From an uncultured Ruminococcus sp. (lineage in GTDB: Bacteria > Bacillota > Clostridia > Oscillospirales > Ruminococcaceae), in contig URTF01000003.1 of assembly GCA_900550695.1 (NCBI GenBank), positions 1 through 54,979 on the forward strand: 54,979 nt of DNA, given 5' to 3'. Below, piece after piece: positions 41,926-50,979 of the stretch; within the stretch, counting starts at the first letter, position 1, and every line of letters starts with the position of its first letter. The position numbers and the translations under genes were made by a program. The notes below the pieces were generated by a model. The model was not told the origin of the DNA. It searched no databases and saw only the letters and a program-made list of their open reading frames with translations.

Positions 41926-44900
41926 ATGAATATTGAACAGATTTCCGCAAAAGGCTCACCCAAAAGCAGAATGATATACCATGAAGACCCACATCAGCTC
42001 CACATCGGAACACTTGAAAAGCATTGCTACTTTATCCCCTTTGCAAAGGAGCAGGATCCGTTTGAATGCAGGGAAAAGTCGGAGTGCTTTGAGCTTCTCA
42101 ACGGCGAATGGAGCTTCCGCTATTATGACAGCATCATCGATCTGGAGGACAATTTCGTTGACGTGCCATTTACGGAAACAATACCCGTTCCGTCAAACTG
42201 GCAGATTCACGGCTATGACAAGCCGCAGTATACGAACGTCTGCTACCCGATACCGTTCGATCCGCCGTTCGTTCCCGATGATATCCCCGTCGGAGTTTAC
42301 AGCCGAAGCTATAATTACAAATCGGACGGAATGAGAAAAATTCTCGTTTTTGAGGGCGCTGACAGCTGTATTTACCTCTATATCAACGGCGAATTTGCAG
42401 GCTACTCGCAGGTTTCGCACAGCACATCGGAGTTCGATATAACTTCGCTTCTGAACGAGGGCGAAAATGTCATAACTGCGGCAGTGCTGAAATGGTGTGA
42501 CGGAACATATCTTGAGGATCAGGACAAGTTCAGATTATCGGGAATTTTCCGTGATGTTTACGTCCTTTCCCGTCCCGAAAAGCGGCTTGAAAATTACGTT
42601 GTTAAAACCGAACTGTCGGACGATAATTCTTCGGCGAAGCTTATATTTACACCTTACGGCTGTGACGTTGAAGCCGAGCTTTATGACGGTGAAAATAAGC
42701 TTGCGGATTTCTTCGCAAAGGACGGCGAAACGGTAAGCATTGAAGTTGATGGTCCGAAGCTCTGGTCGGCTGAAACGCCGAATCTTTACTTGCTGAAAAT
42801 CATCGCAGGCGAAGAAACGATAGGCGAAAAGGTCGGTTTCAGAAATGTCTGCGTTCTTGACGGCGTTATGAAAATAAACGGCAGGGCTGTGAAATTCCTC
42901 GGCGTGAACCGTCACGACAGCTATCCCGAAACAGGTTACTATGCTTCGTATGAGCAGATGAAAAAAGACATCGTTCTTATGAAAAAGCACAACATCAACG
43001 CCGTGAGAACATCGCATTATCCGAATTCGCCGCTGTTTTATCAGCTTTGCGATGAGTACGGACTTTACGTTATCGACGAAGCGGATATGGAGTCGCACGG
43101 CTGTGTTGAGGTCTACAATGACTTTAAGTGGAGCGCCGAAAACAGCTATTGCGGAATCGCAATGCTTGCCTGCGATGAGCGTTTCAGGACGGCAATTTGC
43201 GACCGTGCGGAATCGCTTGTGAAGCGTGACATAAACCGCCCGTGCGTTGTTTTCTGGTCGCTCGGAAATGAAAGCGGCTACGGCGAAAATATGCTCGCAT
43301 CGGCAAGGCTTGTAAAGTCGCTCGATGATACAAGGCTCGTGCATTACGAAAGCACACACCGCCTTGACGAAACTCCGCTCGACATTCTTGATGTCGTTTC
43401 GGGAATGTACTGGGACATAAACGGAATGAAGGATTTCCTCGATAAAAAGGACGAACACCGCCCGTTCGTGCTTTGCGAATACTGCCACGCAATGGGAAAC
43501 GGACCCGGTGACCTTGAAGAATACCACGAAGCTTTCTATTCGAGCGAACGCTTTATCGGCGGCTTTGTGTGGGAATGGAGCGACCACGCTTGTATTCTCG
43601 GCACAGCTGCTGACGGAAAGCCGAAGTACGGCTACGGCGGAGATTTCGGTGAAAAGCACAACGACGGAAACTTCTGTATGGACGCACTGACCTACCCCGA
43701 CAGAACGCCGCATACGGGTCTGCTCGAAGTGAAGCAGGTCTATCGTCCCATCCGTGTTGAAAAGGGCGAAGCTGACGGAAAATTTATCTTTAAAAGCTAT
43801 CTTGATTTTGCAAAGGCTGACGAGCTTTTCGACTGCCGCTATGAGATAACCTTTGACGGCGGAGTTTCTGCATCGGGCAAGGTCGATTTTGCACTTTCGC
43901 CAAGAGGAAAAGCTGAAATTTTCGTACCCGAAGCCGCAGAAAAGCGCAGTGAAGAAAGCTATATCCGTTTTATTTTCACGGCAAAGGCTGATACTCCTTA
44001 CTGCAAAAAGGGATATGAAGTCTGCTTCGATCAGTTGAAGCTTTGTGACGAAAATAAGGCTTCGGAAAAGCCGAAAAATTCCGCCGAAATAAGCGTTGAG
44101 GACGAAATTTTCTTTGTACAGATCAGCGTTGGCGAGGTTTCATATCGCTTCAACAAGCGTCTGTCTGCGTTCGACTCGATAAGATCAAAGGGCAGGGAAT
44201 TGCTCGAAAAGCCGATGTATTTCAACTTCTTCCGTGCGCCCGTTGACAATGACGTTATGAAAGCCGACTGGTACAGAGCGCACCTCAACGACCACACGGT
44301 CAGAAACTACGGTGTAAATGTCGAAAAGACTGCCGACGGCGCAGAAATTTCACTTCGTCAGTCTTTCGGCTGGAGTATTCATCAGCCGTTCGCATATATG
44401 GACGTGAAGTATCTCATTTCCGCAGACGGTCTTGACATAAGGTGCGAAGCGGAGTTCTCGAACAAGGTAATGTTCCTCCCACGCTTCGGAATAAGGCTTT
44501 TTATGCCGAGTGGATTCGACAGAGTTGACTATTTCGGCTATGGCCCGTATGAAAGCTACTGCGATAAGCACCGTGCCGACTACATCGGAAATTTCACGGC
44601 TTCGGTCGCAGAACTGCACGAGGACTATATTCGTCCGCAGGAAAACGGCTCGCACTTCGGCTGCGAATATATGCTCATCTCGGACGGAGAAACGAGCGTG
44701 AGATTCACTTCGGGCAAGAGCTTTTCATTCAATGCTTCGGAATATACCGAGGAGGAGCTTGCGGAAAAGAAGCATAATTTCGAGCTTGAAAAGTGCGGAA
44801 GCACCGTTGTCTGCATCGACAGCCTGATGGCAGGTGTGGGTTCAAATGCCTGCGGTCCTGCACTTGCGGAGAAATACCGTCTGCCGCTGCCTAAAATTTC

Positions 44901-44928
44901 GGCGAAATTCCATATTGAAATAAAGTAA
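41926..44928 (+). CDS. lacZ: GH2 beta-galactosidase, LacZ type
   Basis: 1000 residues, the LacZ length; GAAAGGAACGGC upstream. Jelly-roll domain (VPSNWQIHGYDKPQYTNVCY), Ig-like domains, TIM barrel with acid/base Glu449 (LGNESGYG) and nucleophile Glu518 (LCEYCHAMGNGPGDL), FVWEWSDHA, then the small-chain beta-sandwich (YFNFFRAPVDNDV; FGYGPYESYCDK). No signal peptide, so it acts on imported beta-galactosides. Thirteen bp upstream of the GH5 gene, so the pair may serve galactose-decorated glucans such as xyloglucan (inference). Confidence 0.93.
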   Translation: MNIEQISAKGSPKSRMIYHEDPHQLHIGTLEKHCYFIPFAKEQDPFECREKSECFELLNGEWSFRYYDSIIDLEDNFVDVPFTETIPVPSNWQIHGYDKPQYTNVCYPIPFDPPFVPDDIPVGVYSRSYNYKSDGMRKILVFEGADSCIYLYINGEFAGYSQVSHSTSEFDITSLLNEGENVITAAVLKWCDGTYLEDQDKFRLSGIFRDVYVLSRPEKRLENYVVKTELSDDNSSAKLIFTPYGCDVEAELYDGENKLADFFAKDGETVSIEVDGPKLWSAETPNLYLLKIIAGEETIGEKVGFRNVCVLDGVMKINGRAVKFLGVNRHDSYPETGYYASYEQMKKDIVLMKKHNINAVRTSHYPNSPLFYQLCDEYGLYVIDEADMESHGCVEVYNDFKWSAENSYCGIAMLACDERFRTAICDRAESLVKRDINRPCVVFWSLGNESGYGENMLASARLVKSLDDTRLVHYESTHRLDETPLDILDVVSGMYWDINGMKDFLDKKDEHRPFVLCEYCHAMGNGPGDLEEYHEAFYSSERFIGGFVWEWSDHACILGTAADGKPKYGYGGDFGEKHNDGNFCMDALTYPDRTPHTGLLEVKQVYRPIRVEKGEADGKFIFKSYLDFAKADELFDCRYEITFDGGVSASGKVDFALSPRGKAEIFVPEAAEKRSEESYIRFIFTAKADTPYCKKGYEVCFDQLKLCDENKASEKPKNSAEISVEDEIFFVQISVGEVSYRFNKRLSAFDSIRSKGRELLEKPMYFNFFRAPVDNDVMKADWYRAHLNDHTVRNYGVNVEKTADGAEISLRQSFGWSIHQPFAYMDVKYLISADGLDIRCEAEFSNKVMFLPRFGIRLFMPSGFDRVDYFGYGPYESYCDKHRADYIGNFTASVAELHEDYIRPQENGSHFGCEYMLISDGETSVRFTSGKSFSFNASEYTEEELAEKKHNFELEKCGSTVVCIDSLMAGVGSNACGPALAEKYRLPLPKISAKFHIEIK

Positions 44929-44941
44929 GGGAAAAGACATT

Positions 44942-46195
44942 ATGAAAAGATTTCTATTGATAATCCTGGCATCGGCAATGATGCTTTCATTCGGAGCATG
45001 GACAGATATTGCTGCTTCTGCAGAATCTCTGACAAGGAAAAATATTTCAGCCTCAAATACTTCTTCAAAAAATGGTGAGATACGTGATATAACAACAATG
45101 GAGCTTGTCCGTGATATGGGTTACGGCATTAACCTCGGCAATACTTTTGAGGCCTGTGGTGACTGGATAAACGGCAAAACACCTGATGATTATCAGAAGG
45201 CATGGGGAAGTCCCGTTGTAACGGAAAAGATGATAAAGACCTATGCAGATGCAGGTTTTGGCGTTCTGCGCATACCTGTGGCTTGGTCGAATATGATGTC
45301 AAATGACGGAAAATATACTATTTCTTCCGAGTACGCCGCCCGTGTCAAGGAAGTTGTTGACTGGACGCTCAATTCGGGAATGTATGCGATAATAAATATC
45401 CACTGGGACAACGGTTGGGTCAACGATTTTCCGAAAAATGAAAAGGAATCGATGAAGCGCTACAAAACAATGTGGGAACAGATCGCAAAAATATTTGAAA
45501 ATTATTCCGATAAGCTTATTTTTGAGAGCCAAAACGAAGAGCTTGGCTGGGACAGTATATGGAACCCATGGGGCGGAACGCAGGAACAGAAAAAGCTGTC
45601 TTACGATCTTGCCAATCGTGTAAATCAGGCGTTTGTCGATGTTATACGTTCGGGCGGCGGAAACAATCCGAAACGTCATCTTCTGATTTCGGGCTATAAT
45701 ACCGGTATTGACCGAACCTGTGATGAGCTTTTCAAAATGCCAAAAGACCCTGCCAACCGAATGGCGGTTTCCGTTCATTATTATACACCGTCTACATTTT
45801 GTCTTCTTAGTGAGGATGCTGATTGGGGGAAGGCTGTTACAAAATGGGGAAGTCAGAAAGATCTTAGTGAACTTGATACAAATATGAAAATGCTCAAACA
45901 AAGCTTTATTGATAAGGATATTCCCGTTATCGTAGGAGAATATGGTTGTTATGGTGACAACAAATCCCGTGAATTAAAAGAGTATTGGATGATGACTGTT
46001 TCAAAAGCAATGTATGATATCGGTGCTTGTCCAATACTATGGGATACACCGGGTGGAGAATGTGACAGGGCGAATTGCAGGTTCAGCGATCCCGAGTTTA
46101 TCAAGAAATTGATAGCTCCGTCAAAGACAGCAAAGCTTACCGGCAATGAAAAAGCATATACGAATGATAAGGACAATAATACTAAACACCAATAA
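44942..46195 (+). CDS. Secreted GH5 endoglucanase, 3' end interrupted by a repeat element
   Basis: 417 residues as read. Signal peptide about 1-27 (FLLIILASAMMLSFGAWTDI). GH5 catalytic domain about 50-390, resembling subfamily 4: GYGINLGNTFEACGDW, RIPVAWSNMM, acid/base Glu199 (FESQNEEL) and nucleophile Glu333 (VGEYGC). Endo-beta-glucanase or xyloglucanase activity is expected outside the cell. The last five codons and the stop lie inside the repeat at 46181. After the repeat, 46281-46352 encodes a Lys/Thr-rich tail (KTDKKTTNKTTKKKKTVKKT, then three residues and TAA) that rejoins the frame if 100 bp are removed. The catalytic domain is intact, so the enzyme is probably still active. Confidence 0.9.
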   Translation: MKRFLLIILASAMMLSFGAWTDIAASAESLTRKNISASNTSSKNGEIRDITTMELVRDMGYGINLGNTFEACGDWINGKTPDDYQKAWGSPVVTEKMIKTYADAGFGVLRIPVAWSNMMSNDGKYTISSEYAARVKEVVDWTLNSGMYAIINIHWDNGWVNDFPKNEKESMKRYKTMWEQIAKIFENYSDKLIFESQNEELGWDSIWNPWGGTQEQKKLSYDLANRVNQAFVDVIRSGGGNNPKRHLLISGYNTGIDRTCDELFKMPKDPANRMAVSVHYYTPSTFCLLSEDADWGKAVTKWGSQKDLSELDTNMKMLKQSFIDKDIPVIVGEYGCYGDNKSRELKEYWMMTVSKAMYDIGACPILWDTPGGECDRANCRFSDPEFIKKLIAPSKTAKLTGNEKAYTNDKDNNTKHQ

Positions 46196-46278
46196 AATAC
46201 AGGAAAAAATCTGCGCCGAAATCCAATATATCCGAGATTGTCGGCTTGATTTTTTCCAAATTTTAAATGGTGTTTAGT
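46181..46278. repeat. Terminator-like inverted-repeat element inserted in the GH5 gene
   Basis: 98 bp, ACTAAACACC...GGTGTTTAGT, flanked by AT on both sides. Interior AAAAAATC..GCCGA..ATC pairs with GAT..TCGGC..GATTTTTT, so both strands can form a hairpin followed by T. It supplies the stop codon of the truncated GH5 frame. Confidence 0.85.
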
Positions 46279-46352
46279 ATAAAACCGACAAAAAGACAAC
46301 AAATAAAACCACAAAGAAGAAAAAGACCGTAAAGAAAACCTTCAATAAATAA

Positions 46353-46391
46353 GAAAACGGCAGCTGTCCAAGTTTGGGCAGCTGCCGTTTG
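46353..46391. terminator. Terminator between GH5 and the GT2 gene
   Basis: AAACGGCAGCTGTCC / GGGCAGCTGCCGTTT, 15 bp with one G-T pair and a 6-nt loop; followed by TTTTCTTATTT on the minus strand (GT2 side), weaker T run on the plus strand. Confidence 0.8.
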
Positions 46392-47357
46392 TTATTTGCG
46401 TATAGTCGTTTTTTCGTTCGTCCGTTCGGAGATTATGTAGCGGGGACGCCCCTTGACCTCCATATAGATTTTGCCGATATATTCACCGATAACGCCAAGG
46501 CTCACAAGCTGGATACCTCCGAGAAAGCAGACGATGCAGGTCACGCTCGCCCAGCCGTCAACGGTCGAGCCGATGCAGTGCATGACGAACGCCCATATCG
46601 TTCCGATGAAGCTTATTACCGAGATGATAAGTCCGAGCACGGTTATGATGCGGAGCGGTTTTACGCTGAGGCTCGTCACGCCGTCAACTGCGAGCGCCGC
46701 CATTTTTCGCAGGGGATAATGTGTTTTCCCTGCGAGCCGTTCATGACGCTGATACTCCACGGTGCTGCTTTTGAAGCCGATTAGAGGAAAAATTCCCCGA
46801 AGGAAGAGATTTTTCTCTTGAAACTGCGAAAGTCCGTCGAGCGCCTTTGACGAAACAAGTCTGTAATCGGCGTGATTGAAAACGACCTCTGCGCCCATAG
46901 TTTCAAGCAGCCTGTAAAAGCTTTCGGCAGTGAAACGCTTGAAAAAAGTGTCGCTGTCACGGCTGCTTCTCACGCCGTAAACGACCTCCGAACCGTTCAG
47001 GTATTCATCGATCATTTTTTCAACAGCGGAAATATCGTCCTGTCCGTCGCAGTCGATCGAAACTGTGATATCGCAGTTGTTTTTTGCTTCCGTAAGACCT
47101 GCGAGCAGTGCGTTCTGATGTCCCTGATTTCGGCTCAGACTTATTCCGATGAAATGTTCGTCACGTTCCGAAAGCTCCGTTATAATATCCCAAGTCCCGT
47201 CATTGCTGCCGTCATTGACGAAAAGCACCCTGCTTTCTGGGCTGATCTTTTCTTTGTTTACAAGCGTTTCAAGCTCGGCAAGAAAGCTTTCCGAGGTTAT
47301 CGGCAGTGCCTCTTCTTCATTATAGCAGGGGACAACGATATATAAAACGGGGGGCAT
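46392..47357 (-). CDS. GT2 polyprenyl-phosphate glycosyltransferase (GtrB/DPM1 type)
   Basis: 321 residues, GAGG eight bases before the ATG. GT-A fold: IVVPCYNEEEALP (7-19), FVNDGSNDGTWD, SIDCDGQDDIS (DxD-like), NHADYRLVSSKALDGL, RHERLAGKTHYPLRKM. Two C-terminal membrane helices about 230-290. Known: such enzymes load a sugar onto undecaprenyl phosphate at the inner face of the membrane. The neighbouring divergent mannosyltransferase-like enzyme uses such lipid-linked sugars, so the two may form one glycosylation pathway. Confidence 0.9.
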   Translation of the reverse strand: MPPVLYIVVPCYNEEEALPITSESFLAELETLVNKEKISPESRVLFVNDGSNDGTWDIITELSERDEHFIGISLSRNQGHQNALLAGLTEAKNNCDITVSIDCDGQDDISAVEKMIDEYLNGSEVVYGVRSSRDSDTFFKRFTAESFYRLLETMGAEVVFNHADYRLVSSKALDGLSQFQEKNLFLRGIFPLIGFKSSTVEYQRHERLAGKTHYPLRKMAALAVDGVTSLSVKPLRIITVLGLIISVISFIGTIWAFVMHCIGSTVDGWASVTCIVCFLGGIQLVSLGVIGEYIGKIYMEVKGRPRYIISERTNEKTTIRK

Positions 47358-47388
47358 AGTTTCGACCTCTTTTTTTACATTGATATAA

Positions 47389-47560
47389 GGTCACCTCTAA
47401 AAACCACCGGCTAAAGCCTTAGCACCTCATCTGCTTGCAGATTTTCCGTCATCTTGCACATAAATTTCTTGACATACGACAGTATGCCTGCGAAATTTCT
47501 ATACAAGCTGACGAAAAATCTGACTGCGCATCTGAGGCACTATGGTTTTTAGAGGTGACC
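47389..47560. mobile_element. 172-bp foldback (MITE-like) element
   Basis: Perfect 18-bp terminal inverted repeats (47389-47406 and 47543-47560, beginning GGTCACCTCTAAAAACC) with the direct repeat ATAA on both flanks (47385-47388 and 47561-47564). Interior arms CAGATTTTCCGTCA / TGACGAAAAATCTG and AAATTTC / GAAATTT continue the dyad, so the whole element can fold as one hairpin. No open frame. It occupies most of the 318-bp gap between the divergent GT2 and mannosyltransferase genes. Confidence 0.85.
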
Positions 47561-47614
47561 ATAAAAAATTATAGAGCAATAAGCACTCTTTGTCAAGAGA
47601 ATTTAAAAAACATA

Positions 47615-47643
47615 TTGTATTTTGTTAATAAATGTGCTATTAT
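47615..47643 (+). promoter_or_regulatory. Promoter of the mannosyltransferase-like gene
   Basis: TTGTAT (47615-47620), 17 bp, TATTAT (47638-47643), about 50 bp from the end of the foldback element. Confidence 0.6.
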
Positions 47644-47675
47644 ATCATCAGATAATAAAAATGGGAGAGATTTGC

Positions 47676-50018
47676 TTGATTTCTGCTTTTGTTTATACAG
47701 GCATTGCGTGTCTGATATTTTATTTCCTGCTGAAAAAAAGGATAGGTATGGACTTCAAAAACTATTCACTGCCCGATACAGCGGCGTTTTGGGTGCTTAT
47801 GCGTATCTGTCCGCTTTTTATGCTTGAAACACGCACTATGATGAATTACGGCTGTCTGGCGGCGGACACGATAATTCTTGCTTCACTGACAGTGATAGTA
47901 AGCTTATTTGTCGGCAAAAATGCAGGTAAAACTGCGGCTGCACTCTATATGTTCAATCCTTTGCCGATAGTTGGGATCATCGGGGGAAGTCTTGGCTGTA
48001 CCCTGATATCATTTGCTGCAGCTGCTGTTTTGTGCATTGTGTATGTTATCGGAAAAAATCTTGGGAAAGACTTTGCGGCTGATCTTGTCAATGAATTCGT
48101 CCTGCTGACGGTCGGGGAATATCTCATACTTTTTGATATAAAATCAAGAGGGACGGCGGAACTTTTCGGCAGTGGAAAATTCCCAATATTTGCTGCGGCA
48201 GGTGCAGCAGCCCTGATCTTAACGGCGGTTCTGACAGTGCGGAAGATAGGATTGATACGGAAGGGGAAAGCACCTTGTGTAAAAACGGCAAATGAAACCG
48301 AACTGCACAAAAAGTCACTTGATAAACGCACCGAAGCCTTTGGAAAAAAGGATATCATTCTTATGTCGGCTTTGACGGCGATATATGCGGCGGCTGTGTT
48401 TTTTCGGCTCGGTTCGTTATCTGTTCCTCAGACGAAAATGAATTTTGCTGGTGCGGACGGAAAAAGAGATATAATTATCGATCTTGGCGAATATGACGAA
48501 GTTTCGGGTATTGACGTGTTTCTTGGCTATAAAGGCGGTGCGGAGATCGCACTTTCGGCGTTCGATGAAAATGCGGGAGAATGGGTGCTTATAGATAAGG
48601 ATATAAGGCTTGATTATCCATTTGAATGGAACAGGGTGCCGATTGGTCAGACACTCCGCTATATCGGAGCAGTTTTTACCGATGAGGAAGTATCCGATGC
48701 ATATTGTGTCAGTGAGATAGTGGTTATCGGTACGAACGGGGAGAGGATAATGCCTGTAAACACTGCTGAATATCCCGAGCTTTTCGATGAGCAGGAGCTT
48801 TATCCCAAGCATAGTACATATTACGACCAGATGATATTCGATGAGATCTATCACGGCAGGACGGCTTATGAATTTCTGAACGGACTGCCGCTATATGAAG
48901 TGACACATCCGCCGCTCGGAAAGACTATGATCTCTGTCGGTATAGCACTGTTCGGAATGAACCCGTTCGGCTGGCGTTTTGTGCCGGCTCTTATCGGAAC
49001 ACTAATCGTGCCGATCGTGTATCTTTTTTGCAGGAAGATATCGGGCAGGACGGATATTGCGTTCATCGGTGCGGCACTTTTCTGCACGGAATTTATGCAC
49101 TATACCCTTTCAAGGATCGCAACGCTCGACATTATCGCTGCAATGTTCATAATGCTGATGTTCTTCTTTATGTACTGTTTTGTCGGTGAACTTGATAAGA
49201 GCGGATCGCTGACAAGGCAGTATGTGTGGCTGCTGCTCTGCGGAGCTTCAACGGCTCTTGCGGTCTCGGTCAAATGGACGGGAGTTTATGCTGCGATCGG
49301 AATAGCCGTGATATTCTTTGTAAATGTATACGAAAAATGCGCCGCAGATGGAGGGCTTGTGAAAAATAAGGATTATTTTTCACAGCTTTTTATGGTGTGT
49401 GTTGTTTCGTTCATAATGCTCCCTGCGGCAGTTTACTGTTTATCCTATATACCTGTCAGCCGTGTTTATACGGATGAAAATATCGTTGAACTTGCGGTCG
49501 ATAATGCAAAATATATGCTCGATTATCATTCGGGCGAAATATCCGACCACCCTTTTTCGTCCGAATGGTATGAGTGGCTCACCGATAAGCGTCCTGTACT
49601 TGACGCATTCACTTATATAAGTGAGGAAAACAGCGTCAGTACGATCTCGACCTTCGGAAATCCGCTGCTGCTTTTGGTAGGACTCGCTGCAGTGCTGCAT
49701 AACTTTCAGCTTTGGCGCATAAAAGGCTGCAGAACGGCACGAACGCTTGTAACAGCGTACCTTGCGATGCTGATGCCATGGATGTTCATACACAGAGCTG
49801 TTTTCATATATCAGTATTTTGTGTGCATCATAATACTTATCCTGCTTATATGCAACAGCCTTGTAAATATGAAAAAAGCGGGCAGAAACGGACTTGTCCT
49901 GCTCGGTGCGTCGCTTGTGCTTTTTATACTGTTTTTCCCCGTTATTTCGGGAGCGGAAGCCGACAGAGGGTTAGTTTCCAAATGCCTCGAGTGGCTGCCG
50001 ACGTGGCAGTTTGAATAA
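47676..50018 (+). CDS. Protein O-mannosyltransferase-like membrane enzyme (GT39/PMT) with inserted beta domain
   Basis: 780 residues from a TTG start at 47676 (GGGAG eight bases upstream; the ATG at 47661 overlaps that site and is the alternative). Six or more helices in the first 190 residues, then an F5/8-type-C-like beta insert (about 250-370: IIIDLGEYDEVSGIDVFLGY), the PMT catalytic loop FDEIYHGRTAYEFLNGLPLY followed by EVTHPPLGK, a second helical block, and TISTFGNPLLLL with MPWMFIHR near the end. Known: PMT enzymes transfer sugar from a polyprenyl-phosphate donor to Ser/Thr of exported proteins. The Thr-rich FecR protein at 20.4 kb would be a suitable substrate (inference). Confidence 0.85.
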   Translation: MISAFVYTGIACLIFYFLLKKRIGMDFKNYSLPDTAAFWVLMRICPLFMLETRTMMNYGCLAADTIILASLTVIVSLFVGKNAGKTAAALYMFNPLPIVGIIGGSLGCTLISFAAAAVLCIVYVIGKNLGKDFAADLVNEFVLLTVGEYLILFDIKSRGTAELFGSGKFPIFAAAGAAALILTAVLTVRKIGLIRKGKAPCVKTANETELHKKSLDKRTEAFGKKDIILMSALTAIYAAAVFFRLGSLSVPQTKMNFAGADGKRDIIIDLGEYDEVSGIDVFLGYKGGAEIALSAFDENAGEWVLIDKDIRLDYPFEWNRVPIGQTLRYIGAVFTDEEVSDAYCVSEIVVIGTNGERIMPVNTAEYPELFDEQELYPKHSTYYDQMIFDEIYHGRTAYEFLNGLPLYEVTHPPLGKTMISVGIALFGMNPFGWRFVPALIGTLIVPIVYLFCRKISGRTDIAFIGAALFCTEFMHYTLSRIATLDIIAAMFIMLMFFFMYCFVGELDKSGSLTRQYVWLLLCGASTALAVSVKWTGVYAAIGIAVIFFVNVYEKCAADGGLVKNKDYFSQLFMVCVVSFIMLPAAVYCLSYIPVSRVYTDENIVELAVDNAKYMLDYHSGEISDHPFSSEWYEWLTDKRPVLDAFTYISEENSVSTISTFGNPLLLLVGLAAVLHNFQLWRIKGCRTARTLVTAYLAMLMPWMFIHRAVFIYQYFVCIIILILLICNSLVNMKKAGRNGLVLLGASLVLFILFFPVISGAEADRGLVSKCLEWLPTWQFE

Positions 50019-50087
50019 AGCATATTGTAATGGCAATCCCGACACAACAAGAGGAGCTTACGAGAAAAGGGCGATTTTACGTTGTTT

Positions 50088-50132
50088 AAAAAATTCCGAT
50101 ACAGTCAAAAAAGGCGGTATCGTGATTTTTCT
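50088..50132 (+). terminator. Probable terminator of the mannosyltransferase-like gene
   Basis: AAAAAT-tc-CGATAC / GTATCG-tg-ATTTTT with a two-base internal mismatch, T-rich 3' side. Confidence 0.5.
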
Positions 50133-50174
50133 TTGTTATAGCATTTGCTTTAATATAATCATTTAACAGTTTTT

Positions 50175-50217
50175 AAGCCGGCTTCACAGAATAACCTGCG
50201 AAGTCGGCTTAATTTTT
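50175..50217 (+). terminator. Second terminator-like hairpin
   Basis: AAGCCGGCTTC / GAAGTCGGCTT followed by AATTTTT on the plus strand. With the hairpin at 50088 it fills the 233-bp gap before the GH51 fragment. Confidence 0.6.
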
Positions 50218-50251
50218 ACTTATACTATGTTTTATCCAAAATTAACTGTGA

Positions 50252-50979
50252 TTACTTAACAACAACTGACACTACTGAGCATTTAGGCAGCTTCACTATA
50301 AGCTTTTCGCCGTCGAGCTTAACATCATACGCCTTTGGAGCAACATTTTCGGTGCTGTCAAAGTCATTGTACGCACGGACATCTGCATTAAGGATTCTTG
50401 ACGAAACAGAGTGTGCCTCGAGGTCTGAAATATTGCATTCAATCTCATATTCTTCGTTAATTGAGCAGTTTGTAATCGTAATCGTCAGCTCATCGTCCTT
50501 AACGGAAACACTCTGCGAAATTGCAGGAACGTTATCTTTGTCTGTACCGACAATGTCATTTTCGCAAAAGCTTTCGACAAGTTCGCCGTCCTGATGCGTC
50601 TTGTATAGGTCAAAAACGTGATATGTCGGCGTTTTGAGCATTTTCTTGCCATCAGTGAGAATAAGAGCCTGAAGAACATTTACTGCCTGAGCAATATTCG
50701 CCATCACCACTCTGTCGGAGTGAGTGTTGAAAATATTAAGATTGCACGCTGCAACAATTGCGTCACGCATTGTATTTTGCTGATACAGGAAGCCCGGATT
50801 TGTTCCCGGCTCAACATCATACCAACAGCCCCACTCGTCAACAATAAGACCAATGCTGTTATCAGGGTTAAGCCTGTTCATAATTTCAATATGATGAATG
50901 ATAAATTCCTCTATGGCAAGCGTGTGTGAAATTGTTGCATAATATTCCTCATCTGTGAAATCAACAGCACTGCCTTTGT
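50252..50979 (-). pseudogene. GH51 alpha-L-arabinofuranosidase, C-terminal fragment only
   Basis: About 242 residues matching the second half of GH51 enzymes: nucleophile Glu in GLIVDEWGCWYDVEPGTNPG, YQQNTMRDAIVAACNLNIFN, then MANIAQAVNVLQALI and the C-terminal beta domain ending in SVVSVVVK. The first half, with the acid/base Glu, is missing. Upstream of about 50979 the sequence switches to a nitroreductase fragment on the other strand. The reading frame runs a few codons past the junction (to 50998) without a ribosome site. A broken gene, not expected to be active. Confidence 0.85.

Noticed and set aside
42535..43713. 392-codon frame on the minus strand within lacZ
   Set aside because: Shadow of the well-conserved lacZ coding strand.
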